Part shown: positions 37,180-50,374 of the stretch, in pieces
How positions within the stretch are numbered: the stretch's first letter is position 1
How the letters are laid out: every line of letters begins with the position of its first letter
NCBI GenBank assembly: GCA_965153455.1
Contig: OZ234499.1
Location: 6,210,515 to 6,274,514, forward strand
Direction: 5' to 3'
DNA length: 64,000 nucleotides
DNA from: Sphagnum compactum
Taxonomy: Eukaryota; Bryophyta; Sphagnopsida; Sphagnales
The notes under the pieces: generated by a model
Told to the model about the DNA's origin: nothing
The model's input: only the letters and a program-made list of their open reading frames with translations
The model's database searches: none
Translations under genes and position numbers: made by a program

Positions 37180-38560
37180 TATATTCTAACATATTCGATT
37201 TACCTACTCAACTTACCTTAAGCTACCTAAGGACTACTTAAAAAACATAGATTACTTAAGGACTACCTAGGGTACCTAAAATATATCTAAGGGTTTACAT
37301 AAGGTATTTTTATAATCCTTAAGGGCCATCTATATTACCTAAGGATTACTAAATTACATATGTTATTAAAGGGTTGTTAGGTTTCTTACATCATAAATTT
37401 AACATGCAACGAATTCAAAATGAAAATCGTGTGAAATTCATTCATTCATAGGTTCATACATTTAAACATGAATATCATGCATTAAAAACTCATTTGAAAC
37501 ACAAATAAATGTGTTGATGAATAAAGTATGAACCTATGAATGAATGAACATCACATGAATTTCGCATCTTCCTATAAATCCATGTGTCAAATGTGTTTTC
37601 AATACATGATATCAGTGTGTGAAATGCACAAATTATGAATGAACGAATTTTGCATGATTTTCATTATTAAATTTTGAAACGTTAAGTTTATGATGTAAGG
37701 GCTTATCTAATAACAACCTAGCCTACCTAAGGTACCTAAGGAGTACCTAAAGGCTTAGTAATTTGGCTACATAGGTTACTTAAAAATTATTTAATGAACA
37801 TAAAATATTTCATCACAAATTTATAGGCTTCATAGGTTTGTTCCAAATCTGTACAAAAATTGTTATTTCATAGATTTGTATTGTTTAAACATGAATGTCA
37901 TGCATTATTTAAACATGAAAGTCGTGTAACAACACAAATAAACATACAACATATGTGTTTTAAAAATATGAATAAACATATGATATTCATGTTTAAACAA
38001 TGTGCATATCATTAATGTTCAAACAATACAAATGGATGAATGACATCCATGTATATTTCATAAAAGTCTATAAAAAACTAATTTTGCACAACTATTATTG
38101 TCAAATCATGGCCCATGAAGTACGTGGGGGCTACCTAGGGTACCTAAATAATATTAAAGGCCTACTTAAGTTACCTACATTTCCTAACACCTACCTAAGT
38201 CACATAGGTTACCTAAAGGTTGTTAAGTTTTCAAAAGACCTACCTAAAGGTTGCCGAAGTTACCTAGAAAGTACCTAAGGCCATACATAGGACCTCAACT
38301 ACCTCAAGGTTATCTAAGGAATATTTTAGGGCTATTTAAAAGCTACCTTGGTTATGTTATCACAAACTTCATGAGTCACGATTTGGCAATAATAGTTGTG
38401 CAAAATTTGTTTTTCATAGATTTGTATGGAACAAACATGGATATCATTCATCTACTTGTACTGTTTGAACATCAATGTCATATGCATTGTTTAGGCACGA
38501 ATGTTATATGTCTATTCGTATTGTTTAAACACAAATGTTATGTGTCTATTCATATTGTTT
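37180..38560. repeat. foldback repeat complex with CCTAAGG-rich spacers
   Basis: Two inverted-repeat pairs alternate with spacers made of CCTAAGGTACCTAA-like words. Pair 1: about 37391-37463 against about 37637-37705, with a further internal hairpin (37440-37463 against 37525-37550, built on CATTCATTCATAGGTTCATA). Pair 2: about 37967-38121 against 38365-38522, roughly 80% alike by eye over 155 bp. The loop of pair 2 (38122-38364) is a CCTAAGG-type array; similar arrays flank at 37200-37380 and 37706-37790. This layout suits a foldback transposon or repeated inversion-duplication. Short open frames here are repeat artefacts. Confidence 0.75.
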
Positions 38561-40240
38561 ACACACAAAATGAAAATTAGTTGTCAAATTATGACAAATG
38601 TGATTATAATGCTACTTTTAATACTATTTTATTTGTCTACATTCAAATGTAAAAAAATATCATGTATTTTTTTGAAATTAATTACTAATAAGGTGATATT
38701 TTGTTATGGTTTTCATTTTTATACATTACAAATCTAATTTTAACAACCTATGAAGTTATGAAATCAATTTGGTATGCACTTCACACACAATATTAATTTC
38801 ATTATGAAATTGCATAGTTACATAAAGTTGAAAAATATCATAAATTAATTTCATAGCATTATTACATAATTACAGTATCATAACAAAATAATTTGTCCAT
38901 CAATGTTTTTCAAATATGTTTTCTTAATGAACGTAATGCCCATAAATTTGAAATTAAAAAATAAAAATAACCTAAAATTATGAAATCACGTACATATTAA
39001 CTTTAATTAGAAAACTGAATTTCTGAAAATTTACCAAACATTATTTGCCCATAGTTGCCCAAATTGACACCCATAATCTAACCCCAAAAAAAAAAGATCA
39101 ATCTGGTTTTGTGTTGAAAAGAAATTGAAAACACGGTTTCTGTATCGAGCATTCAATCATAAGCAATGGTCAGGTGATGCATGTTTGATTATTGGGTCCA
39201 ATCTGTACTATTAAGGCGTTTAATTGTAAGGTTATGTTTGGTGATGGGCATGCTTGCCCTAAGTTGCCCTCAAGCTGCATTTTAATCATGCTGAAACTTG
39301 AAACTTGAAACCTCCATACTCGAGAGAGAGTGAGACCATGATTTGCACAACATGGATCATTCACAGTCATGTCCAGGCCCAGTCCTTAAAATTAACCAAA
39401 CCTGCTGGTTGGGGTGCTTAGGTTACGAGTGTAGGTGCTGGATGCCTAAACCCTAAACCCTAGCCAAGGTGAACCAGCCACCTACCTACACAAGTACTTT
39501 CACCTTCTTGAGTGAAGCCTCTTATTGGCTAAAATTAACCAAGGAAATGTGGCCTTGCCATTTACCTTAAATCTTAAGGCAAAACAAAACTTACGAAAAC
39601 TCAAATATTTCACCATGCAAAAATATAATCTTCAAAAAATCCTCTAACAGAAACCAAAATCCTTCAAAGATATTATAACTCTATTATAACTAATCTCAAG
39701 TTTCAACACAAGCCAAAATATCATCTTTCAGAAATCCTCATATCAAAATAGACCTATTATTATTACCTAGGGGTCAAAACCCCTTTAAGCTATTATAGTG
39801 TATAATGAATATCTAAAACACAATATATCCTTACCTTGAGGTTTTAGGCCAATAAATTGGGGTTTTGAAGTTTGAACCATGGCACCAGTGTAAATGCTGG
39901 TGGGCTCACAGCCTAGTGTTAGAATATCATTAACTGATGACTATTTAATTTTCCACTAACTGTTAAGGATACATATAGTACACTTTTACCTGTACACAGC
40001 GAACAATCCAGATGATGGTGCAAGGAGCATCGGACAACACAGATGATGGTGCAAGGAGGAGCACGAATATGGCAGGAATGGAGGAGGCACAACAAGTGGG
40101 GGAGAATGATGATGCGAGGCGGTATTGAGACAAAACCGCTGCAGACTAACAAAAGGTAACTTTAAGAGATTGGAAACTTGCAAGGGAGTCACATGAGGTG
40201 GGGGGGGAGGGAACAGTACATGGTCATAGTCATCATCCCT
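38561..40240. other. AT-rich intergenic stretch
   Basis: No gene is recognised. A short CCCTAAACCCTAAACCCTAG run is at about 39447-39465. A small tandem repeat of CAGATGATGGTGCAAGGAG words lies at 40009-40060. Open frames around 39919-40192 minus only reflect that GC-richer patch. Confidence 0.45.
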
Positions 40241-40249
40241 CCAATGAAA

Positions 40250-40930
40250 ATAAAGTTTATACCGTAAAGCTTATAAAATTTATAGGGTTTAGGGTTTAAA
40301 CTTTAGTGACACTCTATGTGGTATGGGTTATAGCTTCATAGTTATGAAATTTTCAAATTCTTGGAAGAAATTAATAAATATTTCATCTTTACAAAGGGAA
40401 GTTGATGAAGTTTAGAGGGTTTAGGGTTTAAACTTTGGGGACACTGGGACACTCTTGTGATATGGGTTATAAATTCATAGTTATGAAATTGATGGATTCT
40501 GGGAAGAAATTAATAAATGTTTCATATTTGCAAAGGGAAGTTGATAAAATTTATAGGGTTTAGGGTTTAAATTTTAGGGACACTCTGTGTGATATGAGTT
40601 ATAAATTCATAGATATGAATTCTGGGAAGAAATTAATTAATATTTCATCTTTACAAAGGGAAGTCCGATAAAGTTTATAAGGTTTACGGTTCAAACTTTA
40701 GGGACACTCTGTGTGATATGGCTTATAAAAATTCATAGTTATGAAATATACGGATTCTGGGAAGAAAATAATTAATTCTTCATCTTGACAAAGGGAAGTC
40801 CAATAAAGTTTATAACGTTTAGGGTTCAAACTTTAGGGACACTCTGTGTGATATGGGTTATAAAAATTCATAGTTCATGAAATTTACGGAATTCTGGGAA
40901 GAAATTAATTAATATTTCATCTTTACAAAG
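40250..40930. repeat. tandem array of about 125-139-bp units with telomere-like core
   Basis: Five units, their TTTAGGGTTT cores at about 40284, 40416, 40555, 40680 and 40814. Each unit has TATAGGGTTTAGGGTTTAAA or a decayed version, GGGACACTCTGTGTGATATG, GGTTATAAATTCATAGTTAT, ATTCTGGGAAGAAATTAAT and CATCTTTACAAAGGGAAG. No cas-like genes or uniform spacers are present, so this is a satellite-like array and not a CRISPR array. Confidence 0.88.
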
Positions 40931-43400
40931 GGGAGTCTGAAGGACCTTTACACCTGGAAAGAGAGTAGAGTAGTTATTACTACTGCAGGCGAAATGGCCC
41001 ATGTTCTTAAAGATTCCCACATAATGGCAAAAATCATCACATTGGGGTTGGAACCGGTCAATGGCAAATCGATGCCAGTGTGACTAGACTTTCTAAATTT
41101 TGCATCAAAAAAGACATTCAGAAAAATCAGATTTTGTCTTCAAATGTGTGGATCTCTTATTTTTGTAAGCTGGAGGTACTTATTCATGCTTTCTATTTAA
41201 TTAGTAATGGGTGCGGTCACAGTTAGTTTTTTTTTCTTTTTCTTTTCATAAGGAGCCATTTGATTGGCCCATCATCAATATTTTTGGAACGTGGCCAACA
41301 TAGAAGTCTAAATATGCTTCCCTCCTCAAAATAGAAAAACATGCTCTGTATGCTTCCCTCCCACAGGGGTCCCTCCCCACTCCCCTGCTCACCACCCCCT
41401 TTTCCTTTACAGCTTATATAGGTAATGGAAGTTGAACCATGGCCAAAGAATATGGGAGAAACGAATGAGGTGTTATTAGGAACGTGGTAAGGAACACATT
41501 GAGAACTTGAGGAACATTTTTGGAACCTGTTGGGAACACACCCAACCCCTCCCCTCCCCTAAAATCCAAAAGAAAAAAGCTAAGCCCCGTTTAGCCTTCT
41601 TATTGGCTGCATGAAATTTCTATTTCCAAAACAGTTTGTCACCATTTTCAACCTGGACTAATACGCTGTTATAAACTGGGGCCACTTATTAGGCAGTGTA
41701 TTTCTTTAGACAAAATTTCACAGGGCAGCCACAGTGCAAAAGGGTACAAATGATTTTTTTGGGCAAAAATGTGCCAAAAGCACCATAGTTTGAGGGGGAA
41801 AATCTAAAGTTGTCGCCATATTTAGACAATATGTTCCTGCAGGTCCCCAAAACACAGCAGGATGCTAAATTTTGTTTCTACTTTCCTGCCTGACTCTAGC
41901 CAAATTTTGACTCCTTCCACTTGTGAATGATCACCAGTCCAGCTACCTCACCAAATTGCCACCAAAAAAAACAAAAAAACCCTGATTATAGGGAACTTTA
42001 TATGTCAATCTGTACAATAAAGTTATCCATATAGTTACCCTTTCTTTCACCCCCTGTCCCCTCTGCTTTCACCCCTATCCTCTCTTTCAGTGGTATCCGC
42101 AAAGTAAGGAAATCAGTGGAGGTGCTCAGGAAAAAGGAAAGAGTGGAACCAAATTGGTGGAAAAACTAGTTTGGGTCCCAGTTATTTTGTTTCGTAAAAT
42201 TTCATTCCAAGTCACACATTTGATGACCTATTATGCTGAAACTGGCCATTCTCGCCCCCTAATCGCCTGACTTTATATCTTAAATATATACAAAATACAT
42301 ATGCTTTACATTGAAATGGCCAAATCACATCGTTTACCTCACACATTTCATGAGTCAAACCTGCTGCTGTATGAACTCTGATTTTTCTTTGTTTTCAGGA
42401 CCTGGATGACCTATTTGGAAGGCCTTGGGTCAACCAGCACCTTCAAGGGTACATGCACCATGATGAAAACCATAAGTTTCTAGGCTGCTTTTAGACGTTT
42501 TAAATACCTTTTTCTTAGAGTAAGTCAGAGTTTTTGAGTCCACATTTTAATATTTCCTGGGTTAAATGTTGCCCACTCAAGAAGATGAAGGTACCAGTGT
42601 AGGTTCTGTTTACCCTGGTTGGTGTGGAAGAGGGTCTTGCCACTTGAAATGCATTGTGTAAACACATCTTCTAGACATGCTAGCTTGCAGACTACATTGG
42701 TAGTTGGGTGCGTATGAAAGTGTCATCAGATGGAGCTTTAATACTCCCATGTATTTCATGAGAGTTTCTGAGTAAAAGGGGTTGTTCATTGTCCCCCTCC
42801 ACAAGGTTCACTCTCTCAAACATTTCTTTTTGTGTTTTGCTGCAGTTTAAGTTTTCTCTGATTAAAAACTATCATATGGGGGTCACAATTGCAAGAATTT
42901 GATAGTAATGTAGTCCTCAACATTATTTTGAACATGTTGTAAATGTTGCATGTTCCTTTGGTTGATTGGTTTAGGTTTCAAGGGCATGGGCACGCTTCCC
43001 CCAAACATGTGCATGTTTCAAGGACCATGTTTCAAACCCCCCCCACCCCCATATCCCCATGCTGCCATTGGCCACAGCCCCCCAGTCTCACATCCCCCAC
43101 ATTCCACATCCACAACCAAACCATCTCCCCATCTTGCTTTTGACCATCTATGCGGAGTTATGATGGGAACATCAATTTGTTGAATAGAATGTGGCCATCA
43201 TTAATGAATGGGTACTTATATTGATGCCCTTAAAGGTATGTTTTGAAATCAAATGTCGAGGGTTCAATGAGATATCAATGTGTGTTTAGTATTCAAAGAG
43301 GATAAACAAGAAAACCCATACATTTTCAAATTTTAACTAGGGTTTAAGGGCAATGCTTGAATTTGGCATGTGAGTTTCATGTTTTGAGGATTCTTTTGCT
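40931..43400. other. intergenic stretch without recognised genes
   Basis: GGAAC-rich words occur at 41470-41540 and a C-rich stretch at 43035-43090. About 41860-41960 weakly resembles the dispersed repeat near 21.6 kb (CTACCTCACCAAATTGCC). No coding region is supported. Confidence 0.4.
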
Positions 43401-44239
43401 TGCACTTGAACACGAGGCAATCTAGATGATTCTCAAATTTGAGGGCTTTTGCTTGTTAGTGGCAAGTGTGAAAGGTATGTGTGATCTAGCCTTACATTGT
43501 TTTTGTAGCTTATGTAGTTTTTTTAATTATGAAGATTATTTCCATTTTTGGCTTGTAGAAATTCATGGAAGAGGATACAAATCCAAATTTCAATCACAAG
43601 AGGAGAAAGAAGATTGTCATGGAAGGCACAAAGCTAGACGTGCAGTTAAAAATTATAATGAAGAACATGAAAATAAACAAAACCACACACATATAATCCT
43701 ATATTCATGAGGAGTGGTTGTAGTTAGTCAAAGAATGTCACAATAACAATGGAAAGGGTAGCAATAAGTTCTTTTGCATTTATTATACATGCCATAAAAA
43801 ATTTTAAATGAAGATATATGAGCATTGGCACAAAGGCTACAACATGGCCATGGTAGTGCATAGGAAGCAATTGAAGCTAAAGTTGTACGTTTGCCATTAA
43901 TTAATTTTTGGTAATAAATTATGGTAATTGTTTTTCAAAACTAAATTTCAAAAATCAAAGATCAAAAATCCTAATTGTTGTTTTGACCTTTAACATCACC
44001 TTCCCTCCTATTTATGATTATGTCCTTGAGATCACCACTTTAAGTAAGATTAATTTACCAAAAATAAAAACTATTATACTATTTCAAGATCTTATAGTAG
44101 GGTGAAAACAAGGTATTTTGTACATGAAATTTACTTTGGTTGGGTTTTTAAAAAATAAATAAAATAGTTTTGAATGTTAATTCTAGACAAGAAATTTTAA
44201 ATGAGGAGTATTAAATATGAGGGTTAGAAATAGGTTGTT
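43401..44239 (+). other. decayed coding-like stretch, family unknown
   Basis: Around 43560-43880 the plus strand shows coding-like texture in shifting frames (a basic KRRKK stretch, then a Cys/His-containing segment with FFCIYYTCHKK), broken by several stops. It may be a remnant of a transposon protein. No family can be named. Confidence 0.2.
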
Positions 44240-44240
44240 G

Positions 44241-45011
44241 GGTCCATTCATGGTTGGGGTACCAAAAAAAGAAAAAGGACTTAAGGGTTTTTTTTTAACT
44301 ATTTTTTACAAATAACATTTACATGAAACAAACTTAAATGAAAAAAATTAAATAGTCTAATATAAAATAATTCATGTGTTAATGGTGATTTTTCACATTC
44401 ATGCATGATTGTGTATGAATATTTTAGTTTAATGCCAAAAATGCATAAAATCGTAAAAAAATCCAAAATGAATTTCAGTGGACAACCAAACATGTTTTTT
44501 GGCATGTTTATTTTTTTCACATGTGACTTGCATTTAAAGCTAGACATTTTGAACCCATTGAACATAATTTTTTTATCAAATGGTTTAAAAAATGAATCCT
44601 TTGCTTTGTAGCCCTTTCCTTCAAAATTTCAAGACTTTGAATTTTTTGAATGATTTGGTTTTCATCAAGTTCATCCAATGAACATGTACTTTCATAGAAG
44701 GGGGCATGTTTTTGTTGTATAAAAAAATTGAAATCTATTGTATGATTTTATGCCTTCCTTTTTATTACTTTAAAAGAAAATGTCCTTTGAACATTTGATT
44801 TTTTTAATTTACAGGACTCAAAATGACATTAACATAGTATCCAAATTATTTTAAAATATTTTTATTAATTTAAAATGACATCATTTTATCTATTAGCATA
44901 TAATAATCCATTGCAATTATAATAATGTAAGATAAACAAAAATCCAAAATATCATTTGCAATTTTTTTTCAATTAAACACCATTTTTTGGTACCCCAACC
45001 ATGAATGGACC
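44241..45011. mobile_element. 771-bp non-autonomous element with perfect 29-bp terminal inverted repeats
   Basis: 44241-44269 (starting GGTCCATTCATGG) and 44983-45011 are exact reverse complements over 29 bp. The interior is AT-rich with no transposase. TTGTT flanks both sides (44235-44239 and 45012-45016), with one extra G at the left junction, so a 5-bp target duplication is possible but not clean. The identical termini suggest recent activity compared with neighbouring repeats. The superfamily is not decided. Confidence 0.85.
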
Positions 45012-45470
45012 TTGTTAGTAGCTTAAATAAACCCTATGTGGAATGCAACATTGCAACTTGGTAGCCCAAATGAACCTTAAATTAAACACAACTTTGTTCT
45101 CACATGTGCAAGTTCTTTGTCTTTCCCCACAACACAGTACCTATTAGTTTGCCTCGTAACATAAAGTTTAGTAATAACGATTACCCTAAGGCGAAATTTT
45201 AATGTGCCATTTTCAATAATGGCGAGACCTTGTGAAGAGTCGAACAATGGCAAGAATTCTAGTAGGCTATATTTTGATGATCCAAGGTCTAATTTGTTTT
45301 GTTTTTTAAAACGACATCATAGTTAGAAAAATTTATTACTACGACAATAAGTGTTGTCGAACTTGGGCTAGCTCTGGCACTCCAAGCTATTTATTAAGTT
45401 CCATTGTTGAAAGCTATCAAAATAGAAATAATATCCAAGAGAAAAAATGATAAGTTGGAGAAGGTGAGCT
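45012..45470. other. AT-rich spacer
   Basis: No feature is recognised between the inverted-repeat element and the following pseudogene. Confidence 0.35.
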
Positions 45471-46745
45471 AGACCTTTGGGTGTGTTCAATGGATTGTGG
45501 AGGAGTTTGGGGAGAAGCTAGAATTGAATGCTTCTGGACTAGACGCTTGGCATGAGATTAATTCGGACATTGTGATACATGAAGAACTTTTGGAATATTT
45601 TGGAAAAAGATCTTCTAATGGGTGGAAAGTCAAAATGTCTAATTTGTTGAAAAGTCAAAAAGTCATAATGCAGAAGATTGTTTGGAAATTTTGAAGTTGT
45701 ATGCCCATCCACCTATTAATGGTGATATATTCTGGCATATTTTTGAAGGGGTAGGTGGCACATAAGAAAGATCATCCCATTAATTGGGCTTTGTATGTTT
45801 GGGACAATAACCAAGAACAAATGAAGAGGGTCAAAAGGCCACCATTTGGAACAAGTAAGGGAACTAGTTGGGGGTGGTTTTTCCTCAAGGCATGGTCCCA
45901 ATAGTGATGATGGTATTGATGACAATTGTGTTATTCTTGGCTATTCTAAACAAATGAGGGTTTTTCTACCAAAATAATTAGTGATAGTGAGGAGGCTTCT
46001 TGAGAATGCTAAAAATGAATGTGCAAATCTTCGTCTTAAAAAAAACTTGAAAAAAATGAAGTCTGATATGCAAGCCCTTGTATAAACATTAGAAGGAGGA
46101 TTGGTTGAAAGGAACAAATCCTTACAGGCAATAAAAAACAATATTGAGTGTCTTGTAGAAAATGTAAAGGAACTAAGAATTGATCTGGTTATGTGTGAAA
46201 ATAAGTGTCAAGGTTTTTCAAATCCAACAAATGTGGACTAGGCAGGAACATTGGTTACTAAGTTGGCTGCAAGTTTGAAAGAAGTGGAGGGATATTTGCA
46301 ATTTCATGAACTATTGGTCAAAAGGGAATCTACAAGGGTTAAGGACGGTGCTCATGAGAGGTTGTAGAAAGTTTCAAAAGATCTTGATGTCTTTGAACTG
46401 AAAGGTGGTCAGACCAAGAAGTGTGTTCAGACTTTAGGGTTCCAGGTGCAACTTATGTCAATCAAGGGGGGGAGGAATCACTGTTAATCTACTACCAATA
46501 GAAAATCCCACCACCATGGTTGCTAATACATCTAGAGTTTATTTTGCCAATCCTTGCCCAATATGTGGTTTTTTTTCATTTGCAATAATCTTGTGTTAAC
46601 ATCATGTGCCCGTGTACTTATCATCCATTTTGCCTCAATGTACATGTGGGAAGTAAAGATTCAAAAAAACGTGCAAGCCAAATATGTGGGGAAAACTTTT
46701 CAGAAGAATGGCTCAACAACTAGGGTGTTAACCAAATTAGTTTAT
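45470..46745 (+). pseudogene. decayed zinc-finger protein gene, copy A
   Basis: Coding-like sequence in shifting frames. 45497-45694 begins MEEFGEKLELNASGLDAWH. Lys/Glu/Leu-rich, coiled-coil-like stretches follow (about 45980-46200 and 46260-46450). A C-terminal Cys/His cluster lies at 46555-46711: CPIC, then after a frameshift C-x-CTYHPFCLNVH and a CGENFSEEW segment. The same spacing of CTYH-x2-C-x3-H and C-x3-F-x3-W-like elements occurs in copy B (52391-52245 minus), so the two are paralogues. Stops and frameshifts make it non-functional. The fold resembles a RING/PHD-like cross-brace, but no family name can be given. Confidence 0.55.
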
Positions 46746-49700
46746 AGCTAAAAGGTCGAAAATTGAAAGGGATGACAAATGCATAACAAGTGCCACTATA
46801 AAAATTGGAAAAGCCCATCTGCCTGCTACAGATTGTAAGCATGAATTGACTTCCTTAAACCCTAATCCAAAGCTTGTATTTTTTAAATTTGTGCGATAGT
46901 TCTTGGTTTGCATGCATTATACATCATAACTTTGTAATAGAAACTTCACTTATTGCATGATGGTATTTGTAGTTTGTGTAGCAATATGCATAGCTTGAGT
47001 TCTTCACTTGGTTTACAAGTAGCGCATTTAGTCTCACAATTGGTAATCTAGTCATGTGCAATTTTGGATTCCAATAGTTCAAGTTTTGAACACTTGGTTC
47101 ACAAGTAGCAGGATGGCAAAAATTAGTTGTACTCTAGTAGTTGGAAGTATATTACAGTGATCAAGCCTATTGTGAAAGATTTTAGAACATTGTCTTGCAA
47201 GTAGGACAAGTCCCTTGGAGTCTCACAATTGTTACTCTAGTATCTACATCATGATTCCAATAGTTTTCAACACTTGTTTGGGGGTCTTTGTATTTGATAT
47301 AATGTCCTTACTTGTGCACTTGTAAACATGTAGTAAATGATTTTGTAGTGAAGTAGGTAAATATTTGTCACTTGCCACTTGCATTACAAGTACATGTTTA
47401 AGTGGTCCAAGTGGCTAACCATAGTATTGTAGGACACTTTTTGTACTTTGAGTTGCATTTCTAATTGTGAATTAAGTAATGTACTAATCCAAAGTAGATC
47501 AGATTATATGAATCTACTTTTTTTTACTTGTAAATCTTTGTAATCTTTTCTTGTTGTAGTATTGTTACTTGTGCATACTTGCTCAATTGTTCAAATACTT
47601 GATTACTTGTACTTTGTAACTACTTGTCCAAGATGTCCAACCACATTGCAAGATTATTTTTTGACGTACTTTGAGCTACAAGTAGCAATGTTGCTCAAAG
47701 TAGCAACAAGCAGTAGTACTTTAGTGTACAATGAATATGTCGTAGATGAAAACAGTAGGTGATGATTTGAGCATACTTGTTTATTTGTAGGTCATAGAAT
47801 TTTTTACTTGTGGTCTTACTTTATACTTACACACATGTACTTGTTGAGTATTTTTAAATTAACACTTGTTTGAAAAAATAAAATTTAGTAAAATTTCATA
47901 GGACATGTATAATTAGATCAAATATCAACTTTGAAGTCCATAACTATATGGATTGTACATAATTGGTATGGCATCATTAGTTCAACCTAAGTTTAATGTT
48001 CATTCATTATTTTTTTGTTTTGCAACAAGGTTCATTAATGGTGTCGAATGCGACGACATTGCATGTCACAACCTTAACATCAAGTTCACAATTAAGTGTG
48101 GAGTGCAAGGGCCCATGAGGCCAAGAGAATGTGTTTGGGTGTGAAACGCATTCTCACAAATAGGTGACAGTGCAAGAGATGGAGCCCAATGACTCCCAAG
48201 TGCACTCCCATTTTGGGAGTTGCACTCGTGCGAGAGTCTTGAATGTTTAATTAGAACCTTGGTTGGAAAGGCAAACAAGCACCAAACAAACCCCCATGAT
48301 ATCATTGGAGAAGTCTTGAAGTGTAGATGCCTAAAGTGCCCTCACATTGTTCATTTATACTTGTTATGCGTGAGTTATGATCAAAAGGAAGACCAGGAGT
48401 CAAATTCCCACAAATCCCTTTAAAGCAAAGGTCAAATGATCTTCGATTGGGGCATGCAATACACCGTTGAAAAGATCTTTTGAGGGTTATAAGATATCTC
48501 CCTTGCATGCTTCAAAAAAGGTTCGATTTGGAGAAGATATGAGTGTCCAAATTTTCGGAACAATGAGAATCCCAATTTTGGGACTCCCACTTGGGAATCT
48601 CGGGAAAAAATGCCATTTGGATGTAACCCCCATGTAGAATCACAGAATATATTATAAGGAAGGGAGTGGTGCCTCCTCCCAAAGGTTGCAAGCCATGTAA
48701 AGCTTGTGTTTGAAATTATCCCTACTAAATCCACTACGCCACTTACGTTCAACTTGCACTAACCACCTCCTTACCTTGGTTGTGTAGGTTGACTTCATCT
48801 TGAACTTTTACTTGTGAGTTTGTCTTAGTCCCATCATGGAGCTTCAGCATGCCCTTTTACCCCCAAAGTGTTACGAACTTTTCTTTTTTCATTGTTTCAT
48901 TTTAGGACCCACATTTGGGTCTCTTGTTTGGGGCATGTCATTGTGACAAAAGTTTGAAACAATTTTGTTGAGGTGGGTTGCAAAGAGCAAACACAATTTG
49001 TTTTTCATGACACTGCCAATTGCATTACAAAGGAACCACAACCTACAATTGAAGTTTCTGCAATTGATCTTCGTCAAGATAGTCAAATTGTTGATGGGAA
49101 TGAACCCAACACACTTAGCATGGTGCCTTCTATCCCAAAAAGTGGACTACAAGAGTGTCATGCCTTGAAAGGAATAACAGAATATGATTCATTCCCAAAT
49201 TCCGTTCTACAACATCCATGGTAAGAACACTTATTCAAAAAACTAGTGTCGCCATCCTTGTGAATGATAGTAGGAAGAAATAACCTATTGATGTTATTGA
49301 TATAAGTACGCCAAGAAAGAAGGTTGGAGCACATGTCAAAAGCCTTGCAAGAAAACATGATTATGATGTCAGTAAAAAGAAGAAAAAAGGGGCATGTGTC
49401 GATTTCAGTGTTGCTACACTAGTTGCATATGCTTATTAGAAGGGCAAGACAATCTCAACGCAAAATGCCCCTATAAAAGATCAACAACAAAAATGTACTT
49501 AGATGGATGGTAGTTTGCAGGGTTAGTATATGTGTAACTATCATAGTATATTACATATAGTATCTACCAACAAGTTTCTAGTGGCAAGTTGAACATCGAG
49601 CAATGGGTTTCTGAAATGGATACATGTATTTTGATTTGTCCATTCCATAATTTGAATTTGAAATTTGTTGAAACTAAATTACCCTTAATTTTTATTACAA

Positions 49701-50374
49701 TTTTGTATGCGACTTTTTATTATTACATTGTTATGCTATAAGCTTGGCAAGAACATTGTATTATGTAGGCATAGGTGTTCAAAATAAGCACTAAAGCGAA
49801 TGCATAATTTGTTAGTTCTTTTACTAGACCTACTTGCAAACATGTGTTTCCTTCTTTTATGCAATTGTTTAATGCTATTCAAATATCTAGGGAAGAAATA
49901 TTTTGTGGAATTACATTGTTACTGTCAATCCTAACATGGTTATTCATTTGCATTACTTTATTAAATTGATACTTATCTGGCTTTAACATTTGCAACATGT
50001 GTGGGGCTTAAGACTTGGTTTCATCTATGTCCAAAAAGTTCAATAGGTGGCAGTGGCAGGGTATGTAAAACTTGCCTTAACTAAACTACTTGGATTGATG
50101 GAACATTTTATAATCTTCAATGTTTGAAAGAATGAAGATCAATATTCATTGGACCCTCTCAAGTTGCATATTGCCTATGGAAGATGTCACCTACAATACA
50201 CATTGACATGTATATGTGCACATGTTGGTATGTATCCTTCCCCTATATTTTCATGCATATGTGGATGTTAGGTCTTTTAGCACTTTTCATGTGTTGTCAT
50301 TTGATTGACCATCTCAAGGGGATAGAAGTTGTTTAAGTCCAAGCATAGGTGAATGTGTTGGATAATACATATAT
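46746..50374. other. intergenic stretch with ACTTG-rich tract
   Basis: 46960-47860 is enriched in TACTTGTA/ACAAGTAGC words, giving a diffuse low-complexity tract. 48190-48230 and 48560-48600 hold small hairpins built on TGGGAGT/ACTCCCA words. 48980-49480 has coding-like texture on the plus strand with stops but no recognised family. A TATA-like ATATTATAAGG lies at about 48650. Confidence 0.4.

Noticed and set aside
40250-40930. CRISPR array
   Set aside because: Units are 125-139 bp and adjacent, with no short identical repeats and unique spacers; the context is a plant nuclear genome.
48432-48752. 106-codon minus-strand open frame
   Set aside because: No recognisable motif; it overlaps small hairpins and a TATA-like stretch, so it may be repeat-derived, but nothing supports a gene.
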